Shown in pieces: positions 49,264-58,190 of a stretch of DNA of 64,000 bases. The DNA comes from Fimbriimonadaceae bacterium (GTDB lineage Bacteria; Armatimonadota; Fimbriimonadia; Fimbriimonadales; Fimbriimonadaceae), in contig JAMLGR010000008.1 of the NCBI GenBank assembly GCA_023957775.1, forward strand, positions 62,001-126,000, read 5' to 3'. The notes beneath the pieces were generated by a model. That model worked only from the letters and a program-made list of their open reading frames with translations, had not been told where the DNA came from and did no database searches. The first letter of the stretch is position 1, and every line of letters starts with the position of its first letter. A program made the translations under genes and the position numbers.

Positions 49264-50976
49264 CTACGCAGGATCCAGCGCAATGTAGACCGGGTGTTCG
49301 TCCACGCGGGCGGCTAGTTCGGCGAAGGGCTGCTCGGGGACGTGGTTGCGGACTTCGTCGGTCACGGCGATGCCGCCCGCCGGGGCTGCGCGTTCGACGT
49401 GCGCGGCGATGTCGATCACCTGGTTGAACACCACCTCGTCGAGGCCACCGTGAACACGGCCGCAGTGCAAGCCGACGCGCACGCGGAACGGCGTCGCGAG
49501 TCGGTTCCCGCGGGCGTTGAACTCGGCCATGCGCGATTGGATCTCCCGCGCGCACGCCATGGCTTCCACCACGCCGACGAACTCGGCGATGGCCCCGTCG
49601 CCAGCCACGGAGATCACCCGGCCCCCGTGGCGGCTGCACACCGCCGCGATGTGGTCGTGGAAGGCGCGGAAGGACGCCTCGACCTTCAGGGGATCCGCTC
49701 CTTGCTTCATCAGCGTGCTCTTCACACAATCGACCACCAGCACGCACACCTCGGCGGCACCGGTGTTGAGGACCTGCTGGAGGCGCACGATCTCGCTCAA
49801 CAGGGCGGCTCGATCGGCGGCGAGGAGACGCCGCTGCTGGTCGGCGCGCGCTTCGACGGCGGCCGCCAGTCCTCCAATGAGTCCCAGCATGGGATACATC
49901 AGCAGCAGCGCGAGGAGCGACGGACTCTGGCGATACTGCTCGACCATGGCCCCGATCCCCACCCCGTCGAGACCGAGCGCCGCGAGGGTGTTTTGGCCGA
50001 CTAGAACGAGCGCTCCCGCCGCCAGACCGTTGCGCCAGCCTCCGGAGCAGAACCCCGCCAAGAACGTCAGCGCGAGGAGCATCACCATCTGGAGGAGCGC
50101 GGGAACAAACTGGGCGAGGGTCGGCACCTGTTCGGACGAGGGATCGGGAATACCGACGGTGAGCCGTATCAGGAGGCCCGTCAGGGCGAGGACGACTCCG
50201 ACGAGCAGGGAGAATCCCTGCCAACGATCGCGGGCCAAGGGAAGCCAGCTCGGCTGTTCGCGTCTGGGATCGGGTCGCTCCTCATCCTCGAGTCGGGATT
50301 GAAGGTCCAGGATACGCTCGAGGAGGCTGAGGCGGCCCATGCGGTCTTCGCGCCGCATTTCGCTGCGCATGCGCATGTACCCCCCCACCGTCGCCGCTGC
50401 CACGGTTAGCATGGCCACCAGAAGGGACAGCATGGACGCGCCGAGCAGGAATCGCTCCGTGAGGGGAAGGGCCCCCTCCATGGGGCGAAGAACGGTCCGG
50501 ATGGCCCCTGGCAGCACGAACATCGGCCCGAGCGCGATCGCAACACCCAATGCGGTGCGGAGGCGGCCGATCCCGTAGCAAAGGAGAGTCGCCAACAACA
50601 CGACGACGCCCCAAGCCGCGCCGGTCACGATGCGGAGCGTGGGCTGGTCCGCGAGCCCGGCCACCGTTCCGATCGCGATCGGAAACACCCCCGCCGCGAT
50701 GACGGCCGCGATGGGGTGGTTCGAGAGGGCCTCGAGGACGCGCCGGGCCCCGGCCCCCGAGCGGCGCAAGTGATTGCGTTCGGGGCCCGAGGGCCGCCGT
50801 CGGCGGCGCGCGACTTCGATCGCCTCGCGGACGATCTCCGGCGAGAGCCCAAAGCGCGCCGCCAGATCGCCCGCGTCATGGTCGGCGGCCGAAGGGTCGT
50901 CGCGAAGGAACGCGGCGAACGCCAGCATCGCCTGCGCTTCGGGACGGGTTTCGGGCGGAGCGGTCGGAACCTCCAT
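49264..50976 (-). CDS. Class III adenylate/guanylate cyclase with multi-helix membrane domain
   Basis: A 570-residue protein. Residues about 1-75 are soluble with an Arg-rich patch (VARRRRRPSGPERNHLRRS). Seven or eight hydrophobic helices span about 85-365 in two blocks, separated by a charged stretch near 210-245. The C-terminal catalytic domain (about 390-560) has VLVVDCVKSTLMKQGADP and ISVAGDGAIAEF, which supply the two metal Asp residues, and RVGLHCGRVHGGL. The substrate-specifying residues cannot be resolved, so ATP or GTP is open. A TATCAA box lies eight bases before the ATG. Confidence 0.88.
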   Translation of the reverse strand: MEVPTAPPETRPEAQAMLAFAAFLRDDPSAADHDAGDLAARFGLSPEIVREAIEVARRRRRPSGPERNHLRRSGAGARRVLEALSNHPIAAVIAAGVFPIAIGTVAGLADQPTLRIVTGAAWGVVVLLATLLCYGIGRLRTALGVAIALGPMFVLPGAIRTVLRPMEGALPLTERFLLGASMLSLLVAMLTVAAATVGGYMRMRSEMRREDRMGRLSLLERILDLQSRLEDEERPDPRREQPSWLPLARDRWQGFSLLVGVVLALTGLLIRLTVGIPDPSSEQVPTLAQFVPALLQMVMLLALTFLAGFCSGGWRNGLAAGALVLVGQNTLAALGLDGVGIGAMVEQYRQSPSLLALLLMYPMLGLIGGLAAAVEARADQQRRLLAADRAALLSEIVRLQQVLNTGAAEVCVLVVDCVKSTLMKQGADPLKVEASFRAFHDHIAAVCSRHGGRVISVAGDGAIAEFVGVVEAMACAREIQSRMAEFNARGNRLATPFRVRVGLHCGRVHGGLDEVVFNQVIDIAAHVERAAPAGGIAVTDEVRNHVPEQPFAELAARVDEHPVYIALDPA

Positions 50977-51021
50977 CGACCTATTGATACGCAACCAACC
51001 CGGCCGAGGATGCCCTGGGCC

Positions 51022-51489
51022 TCAGGCGATGGGCCAGAAGATCTCCGTCCGCCACTCGTCGGCGTTCGGTACCTCTTCCGGGTCGGTGACGTACTTCTCC
51101 CAGGGCGCCCCCCCGACCGAGAGACCTTGGGCCTCGATCCACTCCATCGCGGCGCCATGCGCCTCCCGCAGCCCCGAGTAGTGCCCCACGTGCACCGTGT
51201 GGGCCGCGCGACACCCGCCGAGAACGCCCGAAGTGACGGTGGGTCCGCTTTGGATCGGGTGGGGCAGGGTGAATCCGCCCTCAAACTCGCAATCCGTAGG
51301 CCTCCAGCACAGGTACCGCGCGAAGGGAGGACCCTTGGGAGCCACCCCGCTTTCGATCGCGTGATCCAGCGCCTGGGGCAGCACCTTCATGAGGGTCTCG
51401 CCGATCTCGGAGTGTCCGCACGTCGCGCCGACGAAGACCGCCGCTTCGGGCGGAACGTCGACGATCTCGAACTTGTAGGCGTCAACCAT
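51022..51489 (-). CDS. GyrI-like/effector-binding domain protein
   Basis: A 155-residue single-domain protein. YKFEIVDVPPEAAVFVGATCGHSEIGETLMKVLPQAL resembles the opening of GyrI-like (SOUL/AraC effector-binding) domains. HTVHVGHYSGLREAHGAAMEWIEAQGLSVGGAPWEKYVTDPEEV, ending TEIFWPI, is the classical closing half with the ligand-facing Glu/Tyr. Such domains bind small hydrophobic or cationic compounds. It overlaps the symporter gene by eight bases, so they may be cotranslated. The ligand is unknown. Confidence 0.85.
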   Translation of the reverse strand: MVDAYKFEIVDVPPEAAVFVGATCGHSEIGETLMKVLPQALDHAIESGVAPKGPPFARYLCWRPTDCEFEGGFTLPHPIQSGPTVTSGVLGGCRAAHTVHVGHYSGLREAHGAAMEWIEAQGLSVGGAPWEKYVTDPEEVPNADEWRTEIFWPIA

Positions 51490-53056
51490 GGGAGGCCTCG
51501 GGTTCCAACTCCTGGTATTCGGTGGCCGCGTCGTCGTCCTCGGCCCGGACCTCGGGATTCCATGCTTGGATCACGACGCTGGCCGTTGCATCGTCCACGA
51601 CGTTCACGACGGTGCGCATCATGTCCAGCGGGCGGTCGATCGCAAACAGAAGGCCGATGCCGGCGAGTGGCAACCCGACGGCGGTCAAGACCAGCGACAT
51701 CGTGACGAGGCCGGCGCTGGGAATGCCCGCGGCGCCGACGGCCGCCAGCATCGATGTGAAGGCGACGATGACCTGCTGCGGCAGGGTCAATCCCGCCGAG
51801 TACGCCTGGGCGAAGAACAGGACCGCGGTGGCTTCGTAGAGGGCCGTGCCGTTCATGTTCGCGGTGGCGCCCACTGGAACCACGAATCCGTAGATGCGCT
51901 TGGAAACGCCCATCTCGCGCACGCACGTCATGGTCACCGGAAGCGTCGCGCTCGAACTGTCCGTGCCGAACGCCGTGGCCATCGCCGGGGCCATGCCGCG
52001 CATGAAGGCGATCGGACTCTTCTTGCCAAGAAACTTCACCGCGCTCATCAGCACGCAGAAGTGGATCACCAACCCGAGCACGACGCAGAGGGCGAACTTG
52101 CCCAGGCTTTCGACCAGGGTCCCCAAGAGTTCGGGGCTTTGGATGCCGAGGAAGTAGGCCACGAGCGCGCCCACCCCGATCGGGGCCATCGCCATGACCC
52201 ATCCGATCAACACGTAAACGAGATCGTTGAGCCCCTCGAAGAAGTTGAAAACGGGGGCGATGTGGCGCTTGCCCAGAGCGAGCATGGCCAGCGCCACCAT
52301 GATCGTGAAGAAGAGGATGCCGAGCACGTCGAAGTTCGCCATCGCCTCGATGGGATTCGTCGGGACGATGCGGAGCAGCAGGTCGGAGATCGCGGGTTGG
52401 TCGGCGATCGCTCCGCCTTCGGGCGCGGTCCAGTGGAGGTTGGAGCCGGGGCGCACGAGGTTCACGATCGTTATGCCGATCGCCGCCGCGACCATCATGG
52501 TCGCCGCGTAGAGCAACAGGGTCTGGCGTCCGATCCTGCCCATCGTTTTGAAGCTGCCGAGGCTGGCGATGCCGATGAGGACCGTCGCGATGATGAGCGG
52601 CACGATCAGCATCTTCAAGAGCCGGATGAACAGTTCGCCGACGAGGTAGAAGGGCTGAAACGCGGGAGGGAGGATCTTGACTTGCTTGCGCTCGACGAGG
52701 TGGACCTTGGCGAACGCCTCGCCCATCGCCTGGGCGATGCGGCGGCCGGCCTCGTTGTTCGAAACCCCGCCGACCTCCACCTCCTGGCCGCCGGGAAGGG
52801 CGACGAACCCTTTCTTCTGCGCTTTCTCGAGCACGGCCTTGCCCGTGTCTCCGCCCGATGTCGACACGTCCAGCAGCTTCTCGGCCTTGTCCGATTCCCC
52901 GACCTTGAGGGTCAGCGCCTGTTCGGAGGCGAGTTCGACGGACAGCGTGTCGCCCGGCTGCAGGCCGACCGGCGAGAAGTTCATCAGGACCAACCCGACG
53001 CCGACGCCGGCAAGCATGCCGAGTAGAACGCGGGAGGTGAGCCCATTGGTGGTCAT
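51482..53056 (-). CDS. Dicarboxylate/amino acid:cation symporter (DAACS) with large N-terminal loop insertion
   Basis: A 524-residue sodium- or proton-coupled importer of glutamate or C4-dicarboxylates. Family signatures are GTDSSSATLPVTMTCVREMG, VPVGATANMNGTALYEATAVLFFAQ, AAGIPSAGLVTM and DRPLDMMRTVVNVVDDATAS. Usually the first helix is followed within about 15-20 residues by the LxKLIKM segment. Here about 95 extra residues (30-135) lie between helix 1 and ELFIRLLKMLIVP, with KVGESDKAEKLLDVSTSG and FVALPGGQEVEVGG. This loop faces outward by family topology. The substrate is undecided. Confidence 0.92.
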   Translation of the reverse strand: MTTNGLTSRVLLGMLAGVGVGLVLMNFSPVGLQPGDTLSVELASEQALTLKVGESDKAEKLLDVSTSGGDTGKAVLEKAQKKGFVALPGGQEVEVGGVSNNEAGRRIAQAMGEAFAKVHLVERKQVKILPPAFQPFYLVGELFIRLLKMLIVPLIIATVLIGIASLGSFKTMGRIGRQTLLLYAATMMVAAAIGITIVNLVRPGSNLHWTAPEGGAIADQPAISDLLLRIVPTNPIEAMANFDVLGILFFTIMVALAMLALGKRHIAPVFNFFEGLNDLVYVLIGWVMAMAPIGVGALVAYFLGIQSPELLGTLVESLGKFALCVVLGLVIHFCVLMSAVKFLGKKSPIAFMRGMAPAMATAFGTDSSSATLPVTMTCVREMGVSKRIYGFVVPVGATANMNGTALYEATAVLFFAQAYSAGLTLPQQVIVAFTSMLAAVGAAGIPSAGLVTMSLVLTAVGLPLAGIGLLFAIDRPLDMMRTVVNVVDDATASVVIQAWNPEVRAEDDDAATEYQELEPEASHG

Positions 53057-53115
53057 GCGCTCTCCGTTCGACCCCCGGCCCGGGCTTCCTGCCGGATGGT
53101 GCGGATGAAATGCGC

Positions 53116-53121
53116 CACAAT
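53116..53121 (+). promoter_or_regulatory. Putative -10 (CACAAT) for the MscS-like gene
   Basis: CACAAT lies ten bases before ATG 53131 in the 74-base divergent gap with the symporter gene. Confidence 0.4.
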
Positions 53122-53130
53122 TGACTTCCC

Positions 53131-53997
53131 ATGAACTCGCTGTACGAGTGGTTGGAGAGCCCGTTTTTCAAGTTTGGCGGCTTCGAGATGACCCCGATGA
53201 GCCTGCTCAAGCTCACGGTGCTCCCGATCCTGCTCTATCTGGCGGCGAAGACCATCCGCAGCGTGTCGTTGCGCCGCCTGCGAAAGAACCAGCGGCTCGG
53301 GCCCGGCGTGGCCGACTCCGTTGCGACCTTGGTCTACTACGGAATCCTCGTCGTCGGGCTGTTTTCGATCGTTTCCACCGCCGGGCTCGATTTTCGTGCG
53401 CTCGCGGCCTTCACCGGCGCCTTGGGCTTGGGAGTGGGACTCGGCCTGCAGGAGATTGCCCGGAACTTCATCAGCGGCATCATCCTGCTCACCGCTCGCC
53501 CCATCCGTACGGGCGACCGCATCGAGGTGGAGGGCCTTGAGGGCGACGTGCGGCAGATCGGGTTCTACTCGACCGTCGTCGTGACGCTGGACGACGCCGC
53601 TGTCATCGTTCCGAACTCCTTTCTGCTGCAGAACAAGTTGATCAACTGGACCCACACGGGCAGCCGACGACGCATTCGCGTGCCGGTGGGTGTGCATTAC
53701 GACAGCGACCCCGAGGGGGTGCGAGACGTGCTCCTCGCGGTGGCGGCCGCAAGCGACGACGTGCTGAAGGACCCTGCCCCCGACGTCCGGCTTGTCGAGT
53801 TCGGCGATTCGAGTGTGAACTTCGACTTGCTGGTCTGGACGGAGAAGTTCGCCCATTTGCCCAACGTGCTCGTCAGTCGTTTGAACTATCGGATCCACGC
53901 CGCCCTGCGGGATGCGTCGATCGTGATCCCCTATCCGCAGCGGGACCTCCACCTCAAAACGTCGGACGTTTCCCTCTTGGGGCGGCACGACGGGTAA
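53131..53997 (+). CDS. MscS-family mechanosensitive channel
   Basis: A 288-residue membrane channel. Hydrophobic helices lie near 22-42, 65-83 and 88-113. The pore helix region is AFTGALGLGVGLGLQEIARNFISG, with the Gly/Ala pattern of MscS TM3. The beta domain (LTARPIRTGDRIEVEGLEGDV..., then VIVPNSFLLQNKLINWTH) and a C-terminal alpha/beta region follow. It releases solutes on hypo-osmotic shock and fits the ion-handling cluster here. A TAAAATGGGG string overlaps its stop and could be the promoter for the next gene. Confidence 0.93.
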   Translation: MNSLYEWLESPFFKFGGFEMTPMSLLKLTVLPILLYLAAKTIRSVSLRRLRKNQRLGPGVADSVATLVYYGILVVGLFSIVSTAGLDFRALAAFTGALGLGVGLGLQEIARNFISGIILLTARPIRTGDRIEVEGLEGDVRQIGFYSTVVVTLDDAAVIVPNSFLLQNKLINWTHTGSRRRIRVPVGVHYDSDPEGVRDVLLAVAAASDDVLKDPAPDVRLVEFGDSSVNFDLLVWTEKFAHLPNVLVSRLNYRIHAALRDASIVIPYPQRDLHLKTSDVSLLGRHDG

Positions 53998-54000
53998 AAT
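53995..54000 (+). promoter_or_regulatory. Possible promoters for the beta-barrel gene
   Basis: TAAAAT (53995-54000) followed by GGGG overlaps the MscS stop codon. TATAGA lies at 54044-54049. Either would leave an unusually long leader (about 70-115 bases) for this genome, and the gene also has a strong AAGGAGG (54115-54121). Confidence 0.3.
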
Positions 54001-54125
54001 GGGGACGAAAGGCCAGGGAACAGGCCGCGCCCGCCCGCATTTTTATAGATGTCATGCGGAGGCGCTTCGTTCACCGGGGCAAAATCGTACTGAAACGATC
54101 ACCACGGAAGTTTCAAGGAGGCAAC

Positions 54126-54815
54126 ATGATTCCAATCAGCATTGCGATGGCTGCCGCGATCAGCGCGGCCGCAGGACCGGGGATGCACCCCGCGGAGATG
54201 CAGGTTCGCGAAGGATCGCGGAGCGCGTTGACCATGGGCAGTTCGTGGTACGGCCCCACGGGCCTTATCACGATTCCCACGGCCTACGTTTCCGATTCGA
54301 GACAGGCGCGGTTCAGCGCGTTCTTCGGTGAGAACGTCTCCGTCGCGGCCGTGAACTACGGACTGGTTCCGTACGTCGAGGTCGGCGGCGCATTTGTCGA
54401 TCGGGACAACGCGTCGAACAAGTTCGTGGCGAACGCCAAGGTCACGTTGGTTCCCTCCAACTTCAACTTCTTCGAGTTGGGCGTCGGGGTCATCGATGCC
54501 GCCGATGCGATCGATCAGACGATCTACTTCGTGGCGTCGGCCGATGTCGTTCCGCCGAAAGTGGAAGTGGACGAGGCCGGCGGTCTTCCCGTGGGTTTCA
54601 AGGTGCACGTGGGCGCGGGTACCGGGATGTTCAAGGAGAAGGCCTTCTTCGGCGGCGAGCTGCTGTTCGGCAACAAGGTCAGTCTGATGGGCGAGTGGGA
54701 CACGAGCAACTTCAACGCCGGCCTTCGATGGGTTCCGGTCGAGCACTTCTCGATCCAGACGGGGTTCCGCCGCACGAGCATGTTCCTCACGGCGACGACG
54801 AGCTTCCGCTTCTAA
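54126..54815 (+). CDS. Small outer-membrane beta-barrel protein (YjbH-like)
   Basis: A 229-residue protein with a signal peptide (MIPISIAMAAAISAAAG). The mature part reads SSWYGPTGLITIPTAYVSDSRQARFSAFFGENVSV, the opening pattern of YjbH-type barrels ('g..GLi.iPtA'). Alternating strands follow (VPYVEVGGAFVDRD, NFFELGVGVIDA), ending TSMFLTATTSFRF with terminal Phe. It is shorter than YjbH itself. AAGGAGG upstream is the best ribosome binding site in the window, and the long leader is unusual, so expression may be high. Function is unknown. Confidence 0.75.
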   Translation: MIPISIAMAAAISAAAGPGMHPAEMQVREGSRSALTMGSSWYGPTGLITIPTAYVSDSRQARFSAFFGENVSVAAVNYGLVPYVEVGGAFVDRDNASNKFVANAKVTLVPSNFNFFELGVGVIDAADAIDQTIYFVASADVVPPKVEVDEAGGLPVGFKVHVGAGTGMFKEKAFFGGELLFGNKVSLMGEWDTSNFNAGLRWVPVEHFSIQTGFRRTSMFLTATTSFRF

Positions 54816-54967
54816 CCCGATTCGTGTGACTCTTGAGGGGGCCCCTTGACCTGGGGCCCCAGAGCCACCCTGCAGGGGCCGCGCTGGCCCCGTGACCTTC
54901 CCAGGGCGTTTGGGCGCCCTTGCGGTCCCCTTTGGCGGCGCCGGTGCTTGATTCGGTACCCTTGACC

Positions 54968-54998
54968 CGGCGAAGCCCCGACGCGGCTTCGCCGTTTT
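54968..54998 (+). terminator. nhaA: Terminator-like hairpin ending four bases before nhaA
   Basis: CGGCGAAGCC (54968-54977) pairs with GGCTTCGCCG (54985-54994) over a 7-base loop, followed by TTTT (54995-54998). ATG 55002 starts three bases later. It may terminate the upstream barrel transcript, or, if transcribed with nhaA, fold over its ribosome binding region. A second GC-rich inverted repeat (GGGGCCCC...) lies near 54840-54862. Confidence 0.6.
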
Positions 54999-55001
54999 GC
55001 C

Positions 55002-56231
55002 ATGGCCACACCCGTTCCCAAACCCGTGCGCGCTATCGCGGCGAGGGCCTCGGAAGCGCTGGAGCGTTTCTTGCGACTCGAGGCTGCGGGAGGCTTGCTG
55101 CTGATCGGCGCGGCGATCTTGGCGATGCTGATCGCCAACTCGCCCCTCGCCCGATGGCACGTGCTGCTGTTGGAGACGCCCTTCGGCATTCGATTGGGGG
55201 AGTTCGCGCTGGACAAGCCGCTGCTTCTCTGGATCAACGACGGTTTGATGGCGGTGTTCTTCCTGCTCGTGGGTTTGGAGATCAAGAGGGAGGTCGTGCG
55301 CGGCCAACTCTCCCATCGGTCTCAACTCGCTCTGCCGCTCGTTTGCGCGTTCGGCGGCATGGTGGTTCCAGCCCTCGTGTTCGCGGCGTTCGTGCGCGGC
55401 GACGCGGAGGCGATGCGAGGTTGGACCATCCCGGTTGCGACGGACATCGCGTTCGCCCTGGGAATCCTCTCCCTCTTGGGTAGCCGCGTGCCTCCGGGGT
55501 TGAAGATCCTCCTGACGGCGATCGCCGTGATCGACGATCTGGGCGCGATCGTGTTGATCGCCTTTCTGTACAGCGGCGATCTGGCATGGGGGTCACTCGC
55601 CGCGGCAGGAGTGGCCCTTTTGGTGCTGGTCGCGATGAACCGCCTGCGCGTGGGGAGCCTCACGCCCTACATGTTGGTCGGGTTCGTCATGTGGGTCGCG
55701 GTGTTGAAGTCCGGCGTGCACGCGACGCTTGCGGGCGTCCTGCTGGGGCTGGCTATCCCGATCTCCCACCCAACCAAGCCCGACCACTCGCCGCTCGAGT
55801 CTTTGGAAGAGGGGCTGCATCCTTGGGTCGCCTACGGCATCTTGCCGCTGTTCGCGTTCGCGAACGCGGGGGTGCCGATTGCGGGCGGGTCCGGTGCGGG
55901 ACCCTTGATGGAGCCCGTGGCGCTGGGTGTGATGCTGGGATTGGTCCTCGGCAAGCCCGTCGGCGTGTTTATCTTCGGGTGGTTGGCCACGCGGTTCCGC
56001 GGCGTCGAGCTTCCTCAGGGGGTGAGCGCGACCGGGCTGCTGGGGGCCGCGGTGCTCTGCGGCATCGGCTTCACAATGAGCCTGTTCCTCGGGACGCTCG
56101 CGTTCGAGCATACGGGGGACGACCTGGGTGTGCCAAGCCGGCTTGGCGTGCTCGTCGGGTCGACCGTGTCGGCGACCGCGGGCTACCTCCTCCTCCGCCG
56201 GTTCCTGGGAAAGGATCCCGCGCCCGCCTAG
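55002..56231 (+). CDS. nhaA: Na+/H+ antiporter NhaA
   Basis: A 409-residue antiporter exporting Na+ for two H+. FLRLEAAGGLLLIGAAILAMLIANSP and WINDGLMAVFFLLVGLEIKREV are signatures of the N-terminal half. WTIPVATDIAFALGILSLLG, LLTAIAVIDDLGAIVLIAFLY (the Asp-Asp pair), LKSGVHATLAGVLLGL and a conserved Lys in LGLVLGKPVGV complete it. Length is standard. A terminator-like hairpin directly precedes the ATG. Confidence 0.97.
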   Translation: MATPVPKPVRAIAARASEALERFLRLEAAGGLLLIGAAILAMLIANSPLARWHVLLLETPFGIRLGEFALDKPLLLWINDGLMAVFFLLVGLEIKREVVRGQLSHRSQLALPLVCAFGGMVVPALVFAAFVRGDAEAMRGWTIPVATDIAFALGILSLLGSRVPPGLKILLTAIAVIDDLGAIVLIAFLYSGDLAWGSLAAAGVALLVLVAMNRLRVGSLTPYMLVGFVMWVAVLKSGVHATLAGVLLGLAIPISHPTKPDHSPLESLEEGLHPWVAYGILPLFAFANAGVPIAGGSGAGPLMEPVALGVMLGLVLGKPVGVFIFGWLATRFRGVELPQGVSATGLLGAAVLCGIGFTMSLFLGTLAFEHTGDDLGVPSRLGVLVGSTVSATAGYLLLRRFLGKDPAPA

Positions 56232-56368
56232 CAGGGTGCTGAAGAGCGACCACGGAACCCCGCCTGCCGGCAATCCTCGCCGCCGCGGCCGCGGTGGAAT
56301 GTGACCATCCCGGTCGCACCCGTGGCCGGAGTCGAGCTGCAGCGAGCCCCCGGGGTCGGAGGCCGCTG

Positions 56369-57988
56369 CTAATCGTTGCTGGACGCGGCGGCTCCCGTGA
56401 TTTCGGCCACGATGTGGGCGACGTCCCCGGAGACGATGACCGTGAGCTGGTCGCCGATCGACAGCCGCGTTTCGCCCCCGGGCACCATGTCCCGCCCCGC
56501 GCGCCGCACCGTCACGAGGAGGCAGCCCGGTGGGAGGCGCAGATCCCGCACCTTCTTGTGCGCCATCGGCGACTCCGGTTCGACGACGAGGTCCACGAGG
56601 ACGGGTTCGCTCTCCTCGACGGGATGGATCCCTTTGCGCCGCAAGTCCTGGTCGAGCAGCGCCTCGTAGATCGGCTTGTCCCGGAAGTGCTCGGCGGTGA
56701 TGTACGCCATGAGGCACGCCACGGCCAGGGGGAACAGTTGTTCGTAGTTGCCGGTCATCTCGAGGATGAGCACGATACCGGTCAAGGGGGCGCGCACCAC
56801 GGCGGCAAACATCGCCGCCATGCCGACCACCGCGAAGGCCGCGGGAGTGCGGGCGAGGTCGGGGAAGAACGAACCGCCGACCATGCCGGCGAACAGCCCC
56901 AAGAGCGCTCCGAGGACGAGCAGCGGGGCGAAGATCCCGCCCGGCGCGCCCGAGCCGTAGCTGATCATGGTCATCACGAACTTCGCGGCGAACATCAGGG
57001 CCACGAAGCCGAGCAGCTCGGGGGCGGCGTGGAATCCCCTCAGGATCCGTTCGGCCGTGTAGTGCCCGCCGCCGACGACTTCGGGCATCCACCAGGCAAC
57101 CAGCCCGGCGATCATGCCCACCACCGCGGGCCACGCCCACATCGGGAATCGGCGGGGTTTTTGGAACCACTGCACCGTGCCGAGGAGGCCGCGGTTGAAC
57201 AGAACGCCCGCACCGCCGGCCATCACCCCGAGCACCACGAACAGCGGCAGCGCGGTCAGCGGCGGAGTCTCGTAGCCGGTGAAGTGGAACGAGGGCATCT
57301 GGCCCGTAAAGGAGCGCGTGACGATATCGGCGCAGACGGTGGCGACGAGTGCCGCGCCGTAGGTCCACGGCGACAGTTCGCGCTGAAGCTCCTCGATCAC
57401 GAAGATGAAGCCGGCCAACGGGGCGTTGAAGGCCGAAGCGAGGCCTGCGCCCGCTCCGCAGGCGATGAGTTGGGAGCGGGAACGACGCGGGACCTTGAGG
57501 AGTTTGTTGACCGCATCGGCGACCGCGGCGCCCATCTGCACCGTGGGACCCTCGCGTCCGAGGGACAACCCCGCGCCGAGGCTCGCCAGCCCCGCGACGA
57601 ATTTTACGCCGAGTACGCGCTGCCACCGCATCGGGCGCAAGTGGTGGAGCACGGCCTTCACGTGGGGAATGCCGCTTCCGGCGGCCTCCGGCGCATAGCG
57701 CGTGGTCAGCCACCCTCCGATCGCGCCGAGGATCGCTCCCACTCCGGGAAGGACCAACCACCCCCAGGACGGGTAGTCGTGCAGGCGCTCCAAGGCCAAC
57801 GTGCGAGCCTGTTCCACCTGGAACAGCGACCATTGGAACGCGAGGGCCACGGCGCCCGAAAGAAGTCCGATCATCGCGGCGCGGACGAAGTGCGCCCTCC
57901 GGCTGTCCCGAAGCGCCGCGCGTCTACGGAGTTCGCGTTCGCGGCGAAGAGCGAGGCGCCGCGCCTCTCGCGAGCCGGGTTCGGTCAT
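56369..57988 (-). CDS. ClC-type chloride/proton antiporter with C-terminal RCK_C-like domain
   Basis: A 539-residue transporter. Selectivity motifs GSGIPHVKA, LGREGPTVQMGA (gating Glu), GGIFAPLLVLGALLG and the intracellular proton Glu in AGFIFVIEELQREL are all present, so Cl-/H+ exchange rather than a pure channel is expected. The transmembrane part covers about 35-445. The final part (about 455-535: VLVDLVVEPESPMAHKKVRDLRLPPGCLLVTV..., then IGDQLTVIVSG) is TrkA-C-like rather than CBS. It ends the ion cluster. The gap to nhaA has no gene, only GC-rich inverted repeats. Confidence 0.94.
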   Translation of the reverse strand: MTEPGSREARRLALRRERELRRRAALRDSRRAHFVRAAMIGLLSGAVALAFQWSLFQVEQARTLALERLHDYPSWGWLVLPGVGAILGAIGGWLTTRYAPEAAGSGIPHVKAVLHHLRPMRWQRVLGVKFVAGLASLGAGLSLGREGPTVQMGAAVADAVNKLLKVPRRSRSQLIACGAGAGLASAFNAPLAGFIFVIEELQRELSPWTYGAALVATVCADIVTRSFTGQMPSFHFTGYETPPLTALPLFVVLGVMAGGAGVLFNRGLLGTVQWFQKPRRFPMWAWPAVVGMIAGLVAWWMPEVVGGGHYTAERILRGFHAAPELLGFVALMFAAKFVMTMISYGSGAPGGIFAPLLVLGALLGLFAGMVGGSFFPDLARTPAAFAVVGMAAMFAAVVRAPLTGIVLILEMTGNYEQLFPLAVACLMAYITAEHFRDKPIYEALLDQDLRRKGIHPVEESEPVLVDLVVEPESPMAHKKVRDLRLPPGCLLVTVRRAGRDMVPGGETRLSIGDQLTVIVSGDVAHIVAEITGAAASSND

Positions 57989-58032
57989 CGGCTTGCCGCG
58001 TCATCCTTTACGGGGCTTTGCATAGGCCCCAA

Positions 58033-58190
58033 GGATACCGGCCCCGGGTTCGTCCTTGGCCTTGGGCCTGGCTGGTCGTTGGTCCTTCGTCCTTCGTCCT
58101 TGGCCTTGGGCCTTGGGCCTGGCTGGTCCTTCGTCCTTGGCCTTGGGCCCCGGGTTCGTCCTTCGTCCTTCGTCCTTGGGCCTTGGGGAA
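58033..58190 (-). repeat. Heptamer array (CCCAAGG family), inverse orientation
   Basis: CCTTGGGCCTGGCTGGTC, GTTGGTCCTTCGTCCTTCG, TCCTTGGCCTTGGGCCTTGG and similar. Read on the minus strand it is the same CAGCCAGGCCCAAGG / AAGGACGAAGGAC unit as at 49068. Together with island E it fills the 327-base gap between ClC and pilT. Confidence 0.9.
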
